This document shows positions 32,161 through 42,118 of a stretch of DNA of 64,000 nt, piece by piece (positions within the stretch are counted from its first letter, which is position 1; every line of letters begins with the position of its first letter). The stretch is from Takakia lepidozioides (Eukaryota > Streptophyta > Takakiopsida > Takakiales > Takakiaceae): positions 15,996,001 to 16,060,000 of the forward strand of contig CM060734.1 in the NCBI GenBank assembly GCA_030704615.1, given 5' to 3'. The notes below the pieces were generated by a model that was not told where the DNA came from, ran no database searches, and saw nothing but the letters and a program-made list of their open reading frames with translations. Made by a program: the position numbers and the translations under genes.

Positions 32161-34423
32161 CTTGTACATTCAAGAACACTGTCTGGATCATGGACAGATC
32201 TTTAAAAATCTCATTTTTGGTATGTTCCTGTACTTTGTATGTGCAGATGCGTTGTTTGGTCTTGAGGATGGTTGCAGACAAATTGAAACTCACACCCATG
32301 GCAGGAAATTCATAAAACAGGCAGCAAAACCTGCTCCCTTGGGATTCATTCATATGTTGTACCCAAACCGTGGTATGGAGTGGATAAACCCTAGGAACTT
32401 GATAAAAGAAGCTTTTTTGGAATTTGGACAAAATGACTTGGCTATTCTCATCGATGAGATAGTTTTTGGATGGACATATCATAAACAAAGCAGCTCTGAA
32501 TACTATCAGCCTGCTGCTGTTTTCCGTGATTTTTGCTTTATGCAAGACCTGATTCACTCACCAGATTGTCTATGTGACAGTGCCAAGAGGTTTCATGATT
32601 TTCGGGATGTGGATACAAAAACAGAATTCCATCTATCTGGTTCTACACCTACGCAACACGTACGTACCATGGACCTGAATATTATTAGACACGCAAGGCT
32701 GAAAGAACTATTCAGCCTAGGTATGAATCACATCCCTCTCAAACGTACTTTGCTGAAAGACGTTGTTGAACAAGTGTCTTTGGCTTTCCACAGAACCTGT
32801 GAAATTTTACATGTAGACCCATGTGAATCTTGGGCCGCAACCTACAGCCAATGGGTAAAAAACACATGCTGGGATAGATTGAAACAAAAGCCGGCAGAGG
32901 AAGGTACGACTTCACTCACCATGAGCGCAATCCTCTTATTGTAAAAGAGGCAAAAGATGAACTTTCATGGCTTCTCAATCACCTGTATTTTTCTAGTCTT
33001 GACAATGCTAACAACAACGTATGTTTTATGTGTGTAAAGCACATAAGAACTCAAGCCTTCCACAGATTGATGGGTAAAGACTTTACACCATGCAAGCAAG
33101 CTGAGGTATGGCTGCCACCTGACCTTGTTCTAGGAAACATTTCCGTGGAAATACAGAGTCTGATTCCGGAGATACCTGTTCCCTTCTATAGACTACCTTA
33201 CATTATGGGAATCTACAAGCTACATAAGAAAAAATACAGATGGATTACCAATGCCCATAAATGTGTTTTCAGTGAACTAGCTAGCCTTCTTACAAGGGCT
33301 ACCATGGATCTTCTACCATTGGTAAAAGAATGGGCCAAGACAAGGCTGGATACTTATGAGCAATTTTTCAAAGTATCTACTGCTATGTATTGGATTATTG
33401 ACTCCATCACTGACTTTACACTAAACCTGCCTGAAAAAGTCCATAACATCTTTGTTGCTGACATTACACAATGCTATGAGAACATACCTTTGACAGGACA
33501 TGATAACTTAGGGGACGCCATTGAATACGTGGTGAAGATTGCATTCCAGCAACACCATCGGTCTCACCCCCGAGCACGTCATACTCTATGGATTCCAGCC
33601 AAAAACGGTACTTTCGAAAAAAGTAGATGGGGCACGTCTTCCCCAAAATCAGGTACCTGGATTGAACTTTATGAAGTCAATCTACTTATGCTCCACAAAT
33701 GGCTTATGTCACACTGTTTTGTCGCCTTAGGGGACGTGTGTGGCAGCAGATTTCTGGAATACCTATGGGTTTTTCCTGCTCACCATTATGGTGCAACATA
33801 TACTTCCTTTCTTATGAAATCAAATTCATCTTAAGGCTTGCAGCTTTAGGACAATTCCAGCTTATGCCTATGTTTAAATCTGCCTTCAGATACATTGATG
33901 ATATATGCTGGCTGAATGTGGGTGATGCAATGCTATTCCTGGACCCATGGGCAGACAGAAGCAGCAACAACCCTTGGTGGATCTACCCACTCAATGTAAT
34001 GGAGATCAAACCTTAGCTACTACGCACTAAAACCGATTCCCAATACGTGGGGTTGGAAGCTTGTTTCATGAATATCCAGATTACAGTCTCAAACAGTGAC
34101 ACAGGTGAGTTCCATTTCAGAAATATGACAAGAGAATACTACTTCCTTTCTCTTACACTCAATATATCCAGTTCTTATCCAATAGGCATGTGAATCAATC
34201 TTATAACATTGTGATTTCACAAGCTGTGCCTATTCTATACATTTCCAGCAATGCTGATTTGGCTGGGAAGGAGTGTAGCATTCTGATTAACACTCTTGGG
34301 AGGAATGGTTTCAAGACCAGAAAACTTGCTCGTATCTTGACAAAATTCCTTGAACGTGGTTCATTCCCTGGCCTGCTCTTCCCTGTACAAGAGCTTATTG
34401 AGAAACTGAAAGGTACTTTCTAA
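32160..34423 (+). pseudogene. Penelope-like reverse transcriptase
   Basis: Three frames joined by two +/-1 shifts (about 32903 and 33735) form one protein. The N-terminal part has KRFHDFRDVD and MDLNIIRHARLKELFSLG. The RT fingers read YRLPYIMGIYKLHKKKYRWI. Palm A reads IFVADITQCYENIPL. Then come QQISGIPMGFSCSPLWCNIY and the catalytic FRYIDDICWLN. A thumb-like end (SNADLAGKECSILINTLGRN) closes the frame. IPMG plus a Y/F-R-Y-IDD core is the style of Penelope-like RTs found widely in animals and algae. A TAG lies at 34014. No GIY-YIG endonuclease was seen. Alternative: another tyrosine-recombinase or DIRS-like group, but no recombinase was found. Confidence 0.7.
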
Positions 34424-34708
34424 AAACTTATACAAAGCTAAGTTATACCATTGAACTCTCCGTTCTTCTCTAGTGATACTATACTAGTTTTGCTATGATA
34501 CATTTTATGCCATCGTTTCATTCTTGATCCGAGGAAGTGAGGATGTAGGATTCTACTCCTTTGGATAATATAATCTAAGGATAGAACTACATGGAAGAGG
34601 GAAAACCTTATGAGAAGAGGTCTGGTATGCACTCCCTTACGGGGTGAGTGCATACCACACTCACTCCGTAAGGTTCTGCCATGCCAGGGGATTGGCTGGT
34701 GGGTCCCT

Positions 34709-36440
34709 CTCTCTCCCTCTCTCCCTCTCCCTCTATAACTCTTTGGATTTCATCTGACCTTAACCTTTTGAGGTTATTTAGTTTTTCATCCCAACCTTTT
34801 TCATCCAAATTTGGATGATTTTATTATAGGGTGATGAAACTTAATGTACAGAAAGCTGGATTTACCATCTATTTCTTTCATCTAAACTGGATGATCTACA
34901 TAAATAATGGTTACCTATTATAAAATCCAAGAGAATAATAAAACTACCATCATAAATGATGGCAAGCCTATACCATAACCCTAAACGATACATTTCTATG
35001 GGATGTCATCCATTGACAAGGTGCCTCTCTTGGTAAAATGTGATTTTTCATCCACCCTGGATAAAAAATCGGGAAGTTTTGCCCTAAGCAGGCCGACACA
35101 CTTCACAGCACTGAACTCGTGCTTCAGTGAACCTTGATGATGCGCCGTATAAACCTGCTCCCCTGCTGCTACATGGTACTCGTGATGGCTGGCTCTTGGG
35201 ATGCGCATTGGTGGTTAAACAGATTCTTCTCTGGCAGACGACAAAGCGGTGATCGTTTTGATCATAAACTCATGGTTCTTTATTTTGCAGCGGCGCTTTT
35301 ACTCCTTGTTGGGAAGTACTCTATCCCTATTTATCTACAGATTACATGTTGCTCTCTCTTTGTGTATGAGCCATTCTTTATCTGTGAACGCTTCAACTCT
35401 TATTGCGTTCTGTTGGAGACGATCTGTTGGACGCCATGGCACAGGGCATACCACAAACACTCAAGGTTTTTTGAGTTTACCCTTGCTTGAATTGTGATCT
35501 GTACTTGCTTTAGAATTCAACACTGACATGGATAGCAACTGTGAAGACCTGCCATTTACCTGCTGCATCCTCACTAACACACATCGCTATGTGGTGGTTT
35601 TTGGGACGGGCACAGGTGAGGGTCTTCATTTGTCTTGATTTCTTGAAAGCTTGCAGCTCCTGTTCTTGCAAATGTGGATTCTGCTGCTGCTGATGCCATC
35701 TACTATTTCAAACTGCCACCATACCGCTTCAGACCTGCTCCAAGATGGCTCCAATGAGGATCTGCTTCTCTCCTTACCCCTGTTTCTGGTTTTTTACAAC
35801 CACATTTGCATGTGTAGGAGTTAAGCTATGAAGGATACAAGGATACAAAATAGCAGTTATTACTCTACCTGCCTTGATACTTGGCTCTGAAATGAAACTT
35901 CTTGGTATGACTCTGATGGATCAAAAGGATAGGCTTTGATAGATAACACACATTCTTCAAGGCCCTCATATCATTTTGGTTTCATGGCTTGATAACAAAC
36001 AGGGGTTTCTGAGCTGCTCTTTCACCTTGGCAGAACTATTTTATGAGGCCTTAAAATACCATTCTAGGCCTATACTTGCTTAAGGGGGCTCTACCCTTTT
36101 GTTTCTTCTTTCTTTTTTAAGAATCTTGCTTATATCTTGGTTCTAAAACATCATCTTCAAACCAAACCTGCAATCTGGTTTTTGAAATGAGTTTGAAATG
36201 AATTTTTGAGATGATGATGCATACTATGGTGCTTTCATGATATGAATGACCTGGAATCCCACCCTCCCGCCCTGTTTTTTCAGAGACCCTGAAATGTAAT
36301 GGGGTATTCAAATGAGATTGTAAACATGAAAGGGAATGTTAGATGGTGTCCTGTAAAGGGCTGTTTTGTCTTTCAATGACAATGACCTTAGCGGTCTTGT
36401 CCATGTCTTGACATGACATGTATATCTTCTCTCTCTTTTT
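34709..36440 (+). repeat. Right direct terminal repeat of the Penelope-like element
   Basis: Near-identical partner of 27675-29445, lacking a 15-16 bp stretch near 34963. The internal region between the copies is about 5.3 kb. Immediately left of this copy, TACGGGGTGAGTGCATACC and CACTCACTCCGTAAGG (34637-34674) form a short inverted repeat. Confidence 0.85.
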
Positions 36441-36640
36441 TGCTGTTCACAAAAGTAAACAAACCACAAGGGAGAGAGGGTGCAGAAAAAGATAAAAGAT
36501 TGTACTCATAAGACGTTGTTTGCCGTAGCCTTGTGGCCATTGACCCCACGCCCAGTTTGAGCGGAAAAAAAAGGGACAGAACCTGCCTCTGTCAGGGGCT
36601 AACGTTGGTAGTAAGACTTACCTTCATATATAGAATTAAT

Positions 36641-37205
36641 CTAGGTTTTCCAGATATCCTCTAGAAATCCCTTCACACAAGCATCAAACTGTTGTGTATG
36701 ATTTGCCCAATAACTAGGCCTCAGGAGGGCCTGGGCTTTTGGCTCAGCCTTGAGACTTTCAAAGTTGGTAAACAGAGGTACAGGCACAATTCCCTTGATA
36801 GATTTGAAGAGAACGTCTCTTTGGTGAGAGAACCCCGGACAGTGTATCAGAAAATGAGTACTGTCTTCAGATTGCCCACACAATGGGCAATTGCACTCTC
36901 TCTTTCCTCACTGCTTCTGTTTGCTGTTCAAAGGTAGGCTTCCTGCCCTGAGTTTAAAGTTTAGTCTAGTGCCGAGAGTGGGTAGACCCTTGAGGTCATC
37001 CAAGATGTCCTCCCCCATGTCACTAACTGGAAACAAGTTCAGGGAAGTTTTCTGCCTAACTTCATTTTCATCAGACAATCTCATGGCAACAGACATGGCT
37101 TTGGACACTACAACCTCTAAGTCAGATTTATCAACCTATATTGCAGATCCGTACTCCAAGGCAGGTCTAATAATGCGACAAAGCATGGTTTTCTTAACCT
37201 CAGAG
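36641..37205 (-). pseudogene. LINE 3' end (RT tail with zinc knuckle)
   Basis: The minus-strand reading includes LGTRLNFKLRAGSLP, then CNCPLCGQSEDSTHFLIHCP, the CCHC knuckle found at the C-terminus of many LINE proteins. It is followed by about 60 residues to a stop at 36641. This family differs from the LINE copies at 10, 42-47 and 49 kb. No RT catalytic block remains. Confidence 0.7.
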
Positions 37206-37254
37206 TTGACCCCTTTGCAGAAAAAGTTAAAAAGAGAGAGGGAAGATATTCATG

Positions 37255-37355
37255 TCATGTCAAGACATGGACAAGACCAACTAGGGTCATTGTCAATTAA
37301 AGACATAAACAGCCCCATGATAGGGCACCATCTAACATTTCCAGTCTTGTCATGA
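37255..37355 (-). repeat. Inverted copy of the terminal-repeat end
   Basis: On the minus strand this reads GTTAGATGGTGCCCTATC, then GGGGCTGTTTATGTC, CAATGACCCTAG and GTCCATGTCTTGACATGAC. It matches the end of the direct repeats (29335-29420 and 36338-36423) with scattered changes. It lies upstream, in its own direction, of the LINE tail at 36641-37205, so the pair may be the remains of another element in reverse orientation. Confidence 0.7.
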
Positions 37356-37429
37356 CATGCCAAGTGACGCCACCCATTTAGTCATGATAAAACAGGGTGG
37401 GAGGGCGGGGTATGTTCATAATCAGATTC

Positions 37430-38140
37430 CTGTCATGTACCCAAGTGACCCTCTTGCACAATATAAGTCAGATTGCAGCCTCAGATTACATCATCCATAG
37501 TTATCCATAAGATATTTACCATGCAAGATATCATGGGCATATAAGAGTAACTTGCCACATTACAGATCCAAGATATCTATACACAAGTACCTTGAGGTGA
37601 TCCAAGACAAGCATTATGCAAAGTAGGTAAGAACAGTCTGCCTTACAACACATTTAGTGAGTGTTCACACCGGCAGCAGGAAGGACCAGCCTGCAATTAA
37701 TTATACTTCAGGCCTGCCACCAGGTACACTTCTTGGGCAAGGTAAGCCATATTACAGCTTCACATTTGGCCAAATGTAAGCATCCCAAAGCATGCATCGT
37801 GCAAGGCCTTCTGGGTATGTAAGAACAGTCTGTCATTGTATATATTCAGGACCTGTGCACATAGGACTCTTGCTGGCCCAGCCTGCAGTAAATCAGACTT
37901 CAAACATGCAACTAAGTGAACACTTTGGGCATGACAAGACTGACTGCGACTTCATTCTACATCATGTACAATTGCCCCAAGATATACATCCTGTAAGGCG
38001 TTTTGGAATGGAAGAAAGGCTTGCCCTGTCACAACATCCAGATCTGGACACACATACACTTTGAGTGCCCAAGACCAAGTCCACTTGGCCAAGATAAATC
38101 ATACCTCAAAACCTATATGGCCTTGGTACTACAACCCTAG
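37430..38140 (+). repeat. Degenerate tandem repeat, period about 192 bp
   Basis: GAACAGTCTGCC at 37631, GAACAGTCTGTC at 37823 and GAAAGGCTTGCC at 38014 are spaced 192 and 191 bp. The neighbouring pieces (CAGCCTGCARTWAATYA, ACTTCAGGC/ACTTCAAAC, CACTTYTTGGGCA/CACTTTGGGCATG) keep the same phase. At least three units are visible. The period is close to a nucleosome repeat, as in many satellites. Confidence 0.65.
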
Positions 38141-39184
38141 CTGAAGCATATGCTAGAACACTGGGCACACAACTACAAGAAGCTTTAAATGACCCTGGCA
38201 AGCTTGGAAGCATTTATCAAGGACTTCTTCAATATGTCGCCTCTAAATTTGGAGGTCTAGATCACTTACATGTGTCAAGATATTTTTACCACTAGTGTGA
38301 AACTAGCTAGAAAATAGTTAGTTTTGATATATAACGACATTTGGGATTGATCCAAGTGTCAATCCAGGGGCCAATATATGTTTGGGCACCTGACGTGGTT
38401 ATCTTCACGGCAAATCGTGGTGGGCTCATCTTTCTCGAGTTGAGCCTCACCGCGTCTAGCTATGGCGCCGTAGTGTGGATTCCCCATGGCATGGGGTGCA
38501 CTTGGCTTGACTTAATATATGAGTATTTTTTTTCATGTGCAAGTGTGTGAGTTTGAGAGAGCTTGTGTGCTTGTATCCTTCTTCTTTATCACTCGATGAA
38601 GATCAGCTCGAGTCTGTGAGTGCCAGGTTCGAGTTGGTTATAACACTTGTGTTTTCAGATCATGAAAAGCGGTTCAGCCTAGAGTGCAGGGATCCATGAG
38701 CCTATCCAAAGCGGATAGAGTGCAAAGGCAAACAAGTTGCAGGTTTGCAATGGATAGAGAGGCGGTCAATGTTGCATAGCTCAACGTTATGGCAACCAAG
38801 TTTGGGCTTCTAGTGTGAAGCGGAGGAGATGCTGGCCACGAGTGGGCGAACTGGTGGTCGTCTTCTTCAGTTGCAGGCCGAGTTAACGAGCTGCAGGAAT
38901 GTGGGCTGCGCATGGGAAGTTAGCGTGTTGCAGGTTGGAGATGATATGATCAGCTCCAGGTATTTCTACCCGAAAACAGTTGTTGCGGATAGATGAGGAG
39001 CAGCCGAATAGTGGAGCTGCGAGGGGATGCATCGCAGCCTGTTGGGAGCTTCAGTTCCAAACTCATGAAGAGGTAGGAGTGAAGAGAGAGGGCTGGTCCA
39101 TTTTGTGTGCAAATCAGTGTACTTGTGAAGCATGTGCTTGAGTTGGAAGTTTCAACCTGAAACTCTAGCACTAGGGCTCTTGGA
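38141..39184 (+). other. No gene seen; possible 5' leader of G3
   Basis: The tract contains a long T run (38526-38533) and purine-rich sequence (GTTTGAGAGAGCTTGTGTGC), and leads into the degraded gag of G3. It could hold the 5' LTR and leader. No direct-repeat partner lies in the window to prove it. Confidence 0.35.
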
Positions 39185-39616
39185 GTGGCAAGAGTGGGGC
39201 TAGAAGGGCAGCAGCGAGGCGCCCTAGAGCCAGGGGATATGCATGAGAAGTGTAGATGCACCAAGTTTGTAAAGGTGTGTATTTTTCAGATTCATTTTTG
39301 TGAGCTTCATGAAGAAATGGAGCTTGTTGGGCAGCATGTTGCTTGTTTGTTGAGTTTGGGGTGCCTCTGGTGGGCTGTGAGAGCCCAAGAGAGCATGACA
39401 GCAGATTTGGTGGCTTTGCAGAAGCCATAGCTCATCGGCAGCAAGTGCAGGAGCAAACCCTAGCTCGGGGAGAGCTCAGGAACGCGTGGGAACGTCCTGA
39501 GAGCGATCGAGAACGCATGGGAATTCGTGAGGGAGGCTTTAACTTGCATGAGGCGCTTGATTAAGGTAACCCAAGGGGTTACGGAGGCTCAGGCAGTCCA
39601 ATTCTAGTAGGAGATA

Positions 39617-40300
39617 TTGGACAAGGAGCTGAGGAGAAGGGTGCGGGATGCAACTCTCCTACAAGCGGCCCAACCCACCTTAGCAAATGTGTTTTTGCTG
39701 GTAGAGCGGATAGAGCTCAACATGGTGGAGGAACGAGTGGTCATGGTGGGATTTGCTAAGGAGACACCACGGGGTAGTGGTGCTCCTAGCCAGCCACTAC
39801 CTCAACGTGCTCAAGGCAACAAGGGGGCTTAGGTGAAGCCCAGGGAAGGACAGAGAGGACCTCAGATGCAAGGGTCTCTCCCTTCATTTGCAGGCCAACA
39901 ACGGGCTGATGTGATGTGCTGGACATGTGGAGGACCCCATGTCAAGAAGGATTGCCCAGAGGGAGGCAATGGGTTGGCACAGGCACAGCCTGCACAGTTG
40001 CAGTGTGGGCATTGTGGCAAGTACGGGCATGGAGAAGCCCAGTGCTATAGTTTGCATCTTGAGTTGCCCCCAGGCCAGTTTCAAGGGAACAATGGTGGCC
40101 GGGGGCGGGGTGGAGCAACCCAGAGAGGACAAGGTGGCCAGGCACGAGGTGCAGGCCAAGGGCAAGCTCAACATGGCCAAGGACGCGGAGGTCAGGGTGT
40201 TGACCAAGGCATGGCTTCAACAGCTAGAGCAGAGGCTCGCTGCCATGGCCACAGCTCAGGTGGTACTGGCTCCAAGGCCGGATGGTCCACCTCCTGCTCC
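39617..40300 (+). pseudogene. G3 gag nucleocapsid
   Basis: The end of the capsid (LDKELRRRVRDATLLQAAQP, then ANVFLLVERIELN) is followed, after a TAG, by two CCHC knuckles. The first, CWTCGGPHVKKDC, has three residues between Cys2 and His rather than four. The second, CGHCGKYGHGEAQC, is canonical. An RGG/GQG-rich tail follows. The product would package RNA. The upstream capsid is degraded (39185-39560). Confidence 0.85.
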
Positions 40301-40339
40301 TGAGGGAGGAGACATGGGAGACATGGGATTCATGTGCGG

Positions 40340-40525
40340 GGCAGCACTACCACTAGTGAGGGGTGCCACTACCACTACCACTATGTATGGGCCACCACTA
40401 TCACTAGTGAGAGGTGCCACTATCACTACCACTATGGGTGGGGCACCACTACCACTAGTGCAGGGTAGCACTACCACTACCACTACCACTATGTGTGGGG
40501 CAACACTACCAGTAGTGCAAGTGGA
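40340..40525 (+). repeat. In-frame minisatellite in the G3 gag-protease spacer
   Basis: About four units of roughly 50-60 bp, each with CACTACCACTAGTG and a CCACTACCACTACCACTATG run. They encode (A/P)LPLVRGATTTTTM-type repeats. The 347-aa ORF 39927-40970 spans them without a break. Confidence 0.75.
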
Positions 40526-41129
40526 GTCGGCTGTGGCAGTGAATCGAGGAGCATCACAAGTTCCTGAGCCACGAGGTGCAGAGATGGAGTTGGATCCAGA
40601 GCGTGGGGAGGCAAACCGTCAGGCTAGGCTTCCTCAGTCATTCACATTGGTGGAGACAGTGTCGACGCCATCCATGGCACCTAGTTCTTGCCCGACTGTT
40701 ACCGAGACGGAGGTTACTATGCCATTGGGGAGAGCTACACAGGCAGCACCACTACCTAGTGTTGCCAAGGCTACGGTAGTTAGTGTGCTGCTGGGGGCGG
40801 CCATATCTGTGTGCCAGGCTCCATTGTTCTCGGCTACCATGATTGCAACGCTGGGGGTAAGACCACCTGAGGTGTTCAAGCTGGCAGCTATACTCTGTGA
40901 GAGTGAGGAGGTTACTTCATCTTCTGCGGAGATAGTGGGAGGTGTAGCACCGGAGGGATCCTCGGATTAGAGGGTCAAGACTGCCACGGCGGTGCCATGG
41001 CAAGCTGCAGCTGCCAGGTTAGCGGAGCTGCTAGCTAGGCCAGCCATTGAGCGCGCCATGGTGATACCTAGAGTTGTCATGTTAGACAACCAGGATGACA
41101 TTTTCTGCTTGAGTGGACCGGCAGGCAAG

Positions 41130-41860
41130 AGATACCGGCCACTGTGAGTCTGGTTGGACTCGGGAGCTCAGCCATTGATACTGGGCAGAGCTGCTATTGC
41201 AGGCTTGGGTCTCACGGAGGCAGATTTGGAGCCGTGTCCTTTCCAGATACAGACATCTCTGGGAGGATCAGAGCAGGCTTGAGGCATGACACGGCGTGAG
41301 TTGGCTATCAGACTACAGCCGGATCATCCTACAGATGGCTTAGTGATGAGAGCCAAGGCCATTGTGACAGACGCGGTCTCGTATGATGTCCTGGTTGGTG
41401 GGGCAGTGTTGTACCCCATGGGCTTCACCTTGGATTTGTGGGAGGAGTCAGCTTCCTATAGGCCTGGATGGCAGTCAGGGGAGGGCCGGCGTGTGCAGCT
41501 CCCCGTGACGTTCATAGGAGGAGTTGCGGTTGCCCAGCGAGGCAAGGTGCCGACACTGGCAGCATTCACAGCTGCAGTGAGTTGGCCTGGAGAGTTGCTT
41601 GAGGGCAATGCTTATTCGGAGGATGTGTCACCTCCGGGAGAGCAGGATGACATGTATGATATGGCGGAGTTATCTGCCATGGTTGCTCACACTCCATTAT
41701 GGGGCACGAACAAGGATTTGCAGCAGGTTGCTAATCGACAGGTGCAACAAGCCTGGGTAGAGGCTTTTGTGCCGTCAGGAGAGGAAGAGAGTGCGGTTAT
41801 TGCACCAAGGCCAACTCAGTTGTCACCATTGGATACCACACCTATTGTGTGGCAATATCT
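41130..41860 (+). pseudogene. G3 aspartic protease and spacer
   Basis: WVWLDSGAQPLILGRAAIAG (active-site DSG) and SYDVLVGGAVLYPMGFTLD match G2. A TGA at about 41280 breaks the frame. The spacer to the methyltransferase includes GELLEGN and HTPLWGT, as in G2 residues 28-70. Unlike in G2, the frame is open from protease through spacer to motif I, which shows that protease and methyltransferase were one polyprotein. Confidence 0.8.
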
Positions 41861-42118
41861 GGATGAAGGCATTTGCCTTCTGGACTTGTTTGGCGGGATC
41901 AGCACCGGATTGGCTGCTGTGCTTCAGGCATGTGTACGAGTATGGCGTTACTTGTATGTGGAGAGGGGTGAGACTGCATGACGCGTCTCACTTCGTCATG
42001 TTACTCAGTTGGTGCAGCAGTACCCTGAGTTGTTGCCGGTGTCTGCGGTTCGTGGATATCAGCAGGTCTTGCCAGCAGACATTTCTTTGTTGGGGGCGCA
42101 GGATTTGGAGCGGGTTGG
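41861..42118 (+). pseudogene. G3 methyltransferase, motifs I-II only
   Basis: EGICLLDLFGGISTGLAAVL (motif I) and WRYLYVERGE (motif II) are in frame with the protease. A TGA follows where G2 has an Arg codon context, then RHVTQLVQQYPELLPVSAV, PADISLLGAQDLERVG, and truncation by LINE copy A. Confidence 0.85.

Larger units (their letters stand above)
39185..42118 (+). mobile_element. Ty3/gypsy retroelement G3: gag, protease and front of methyltransferase
   Basis: Same family as G1 and G2, but keeping the 5' half. Gag with two zinc knuckles, a repeat-containing spacer, aspartic protease and the beginning of the methyltransferase follow in one direction. TAG codons interrupt at 39830 and 40968, and TGA at about 41280 and 41980. 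The element is cut at 42118 by the 3' end of a minus-strand LINE, so motif IV onwards and all of pol are missing. Confidence 0.88.

Noticed and set aside
29630-34016. UAG reassigned to an amino acid in this genome
   Set aside because: The MULE main exon is long and free of TAG, TGA stops are also seen in retroelement copies, and deamination of CAG explains the excess. Only a genome-wide test could revive the idea.
27675-36440. Hammerhead ribozyme in the direct repeats
   Set aside because: Penelope-like repeats often carry one, but I found no CTGANGA...GAAA core with a helix between on either strand.
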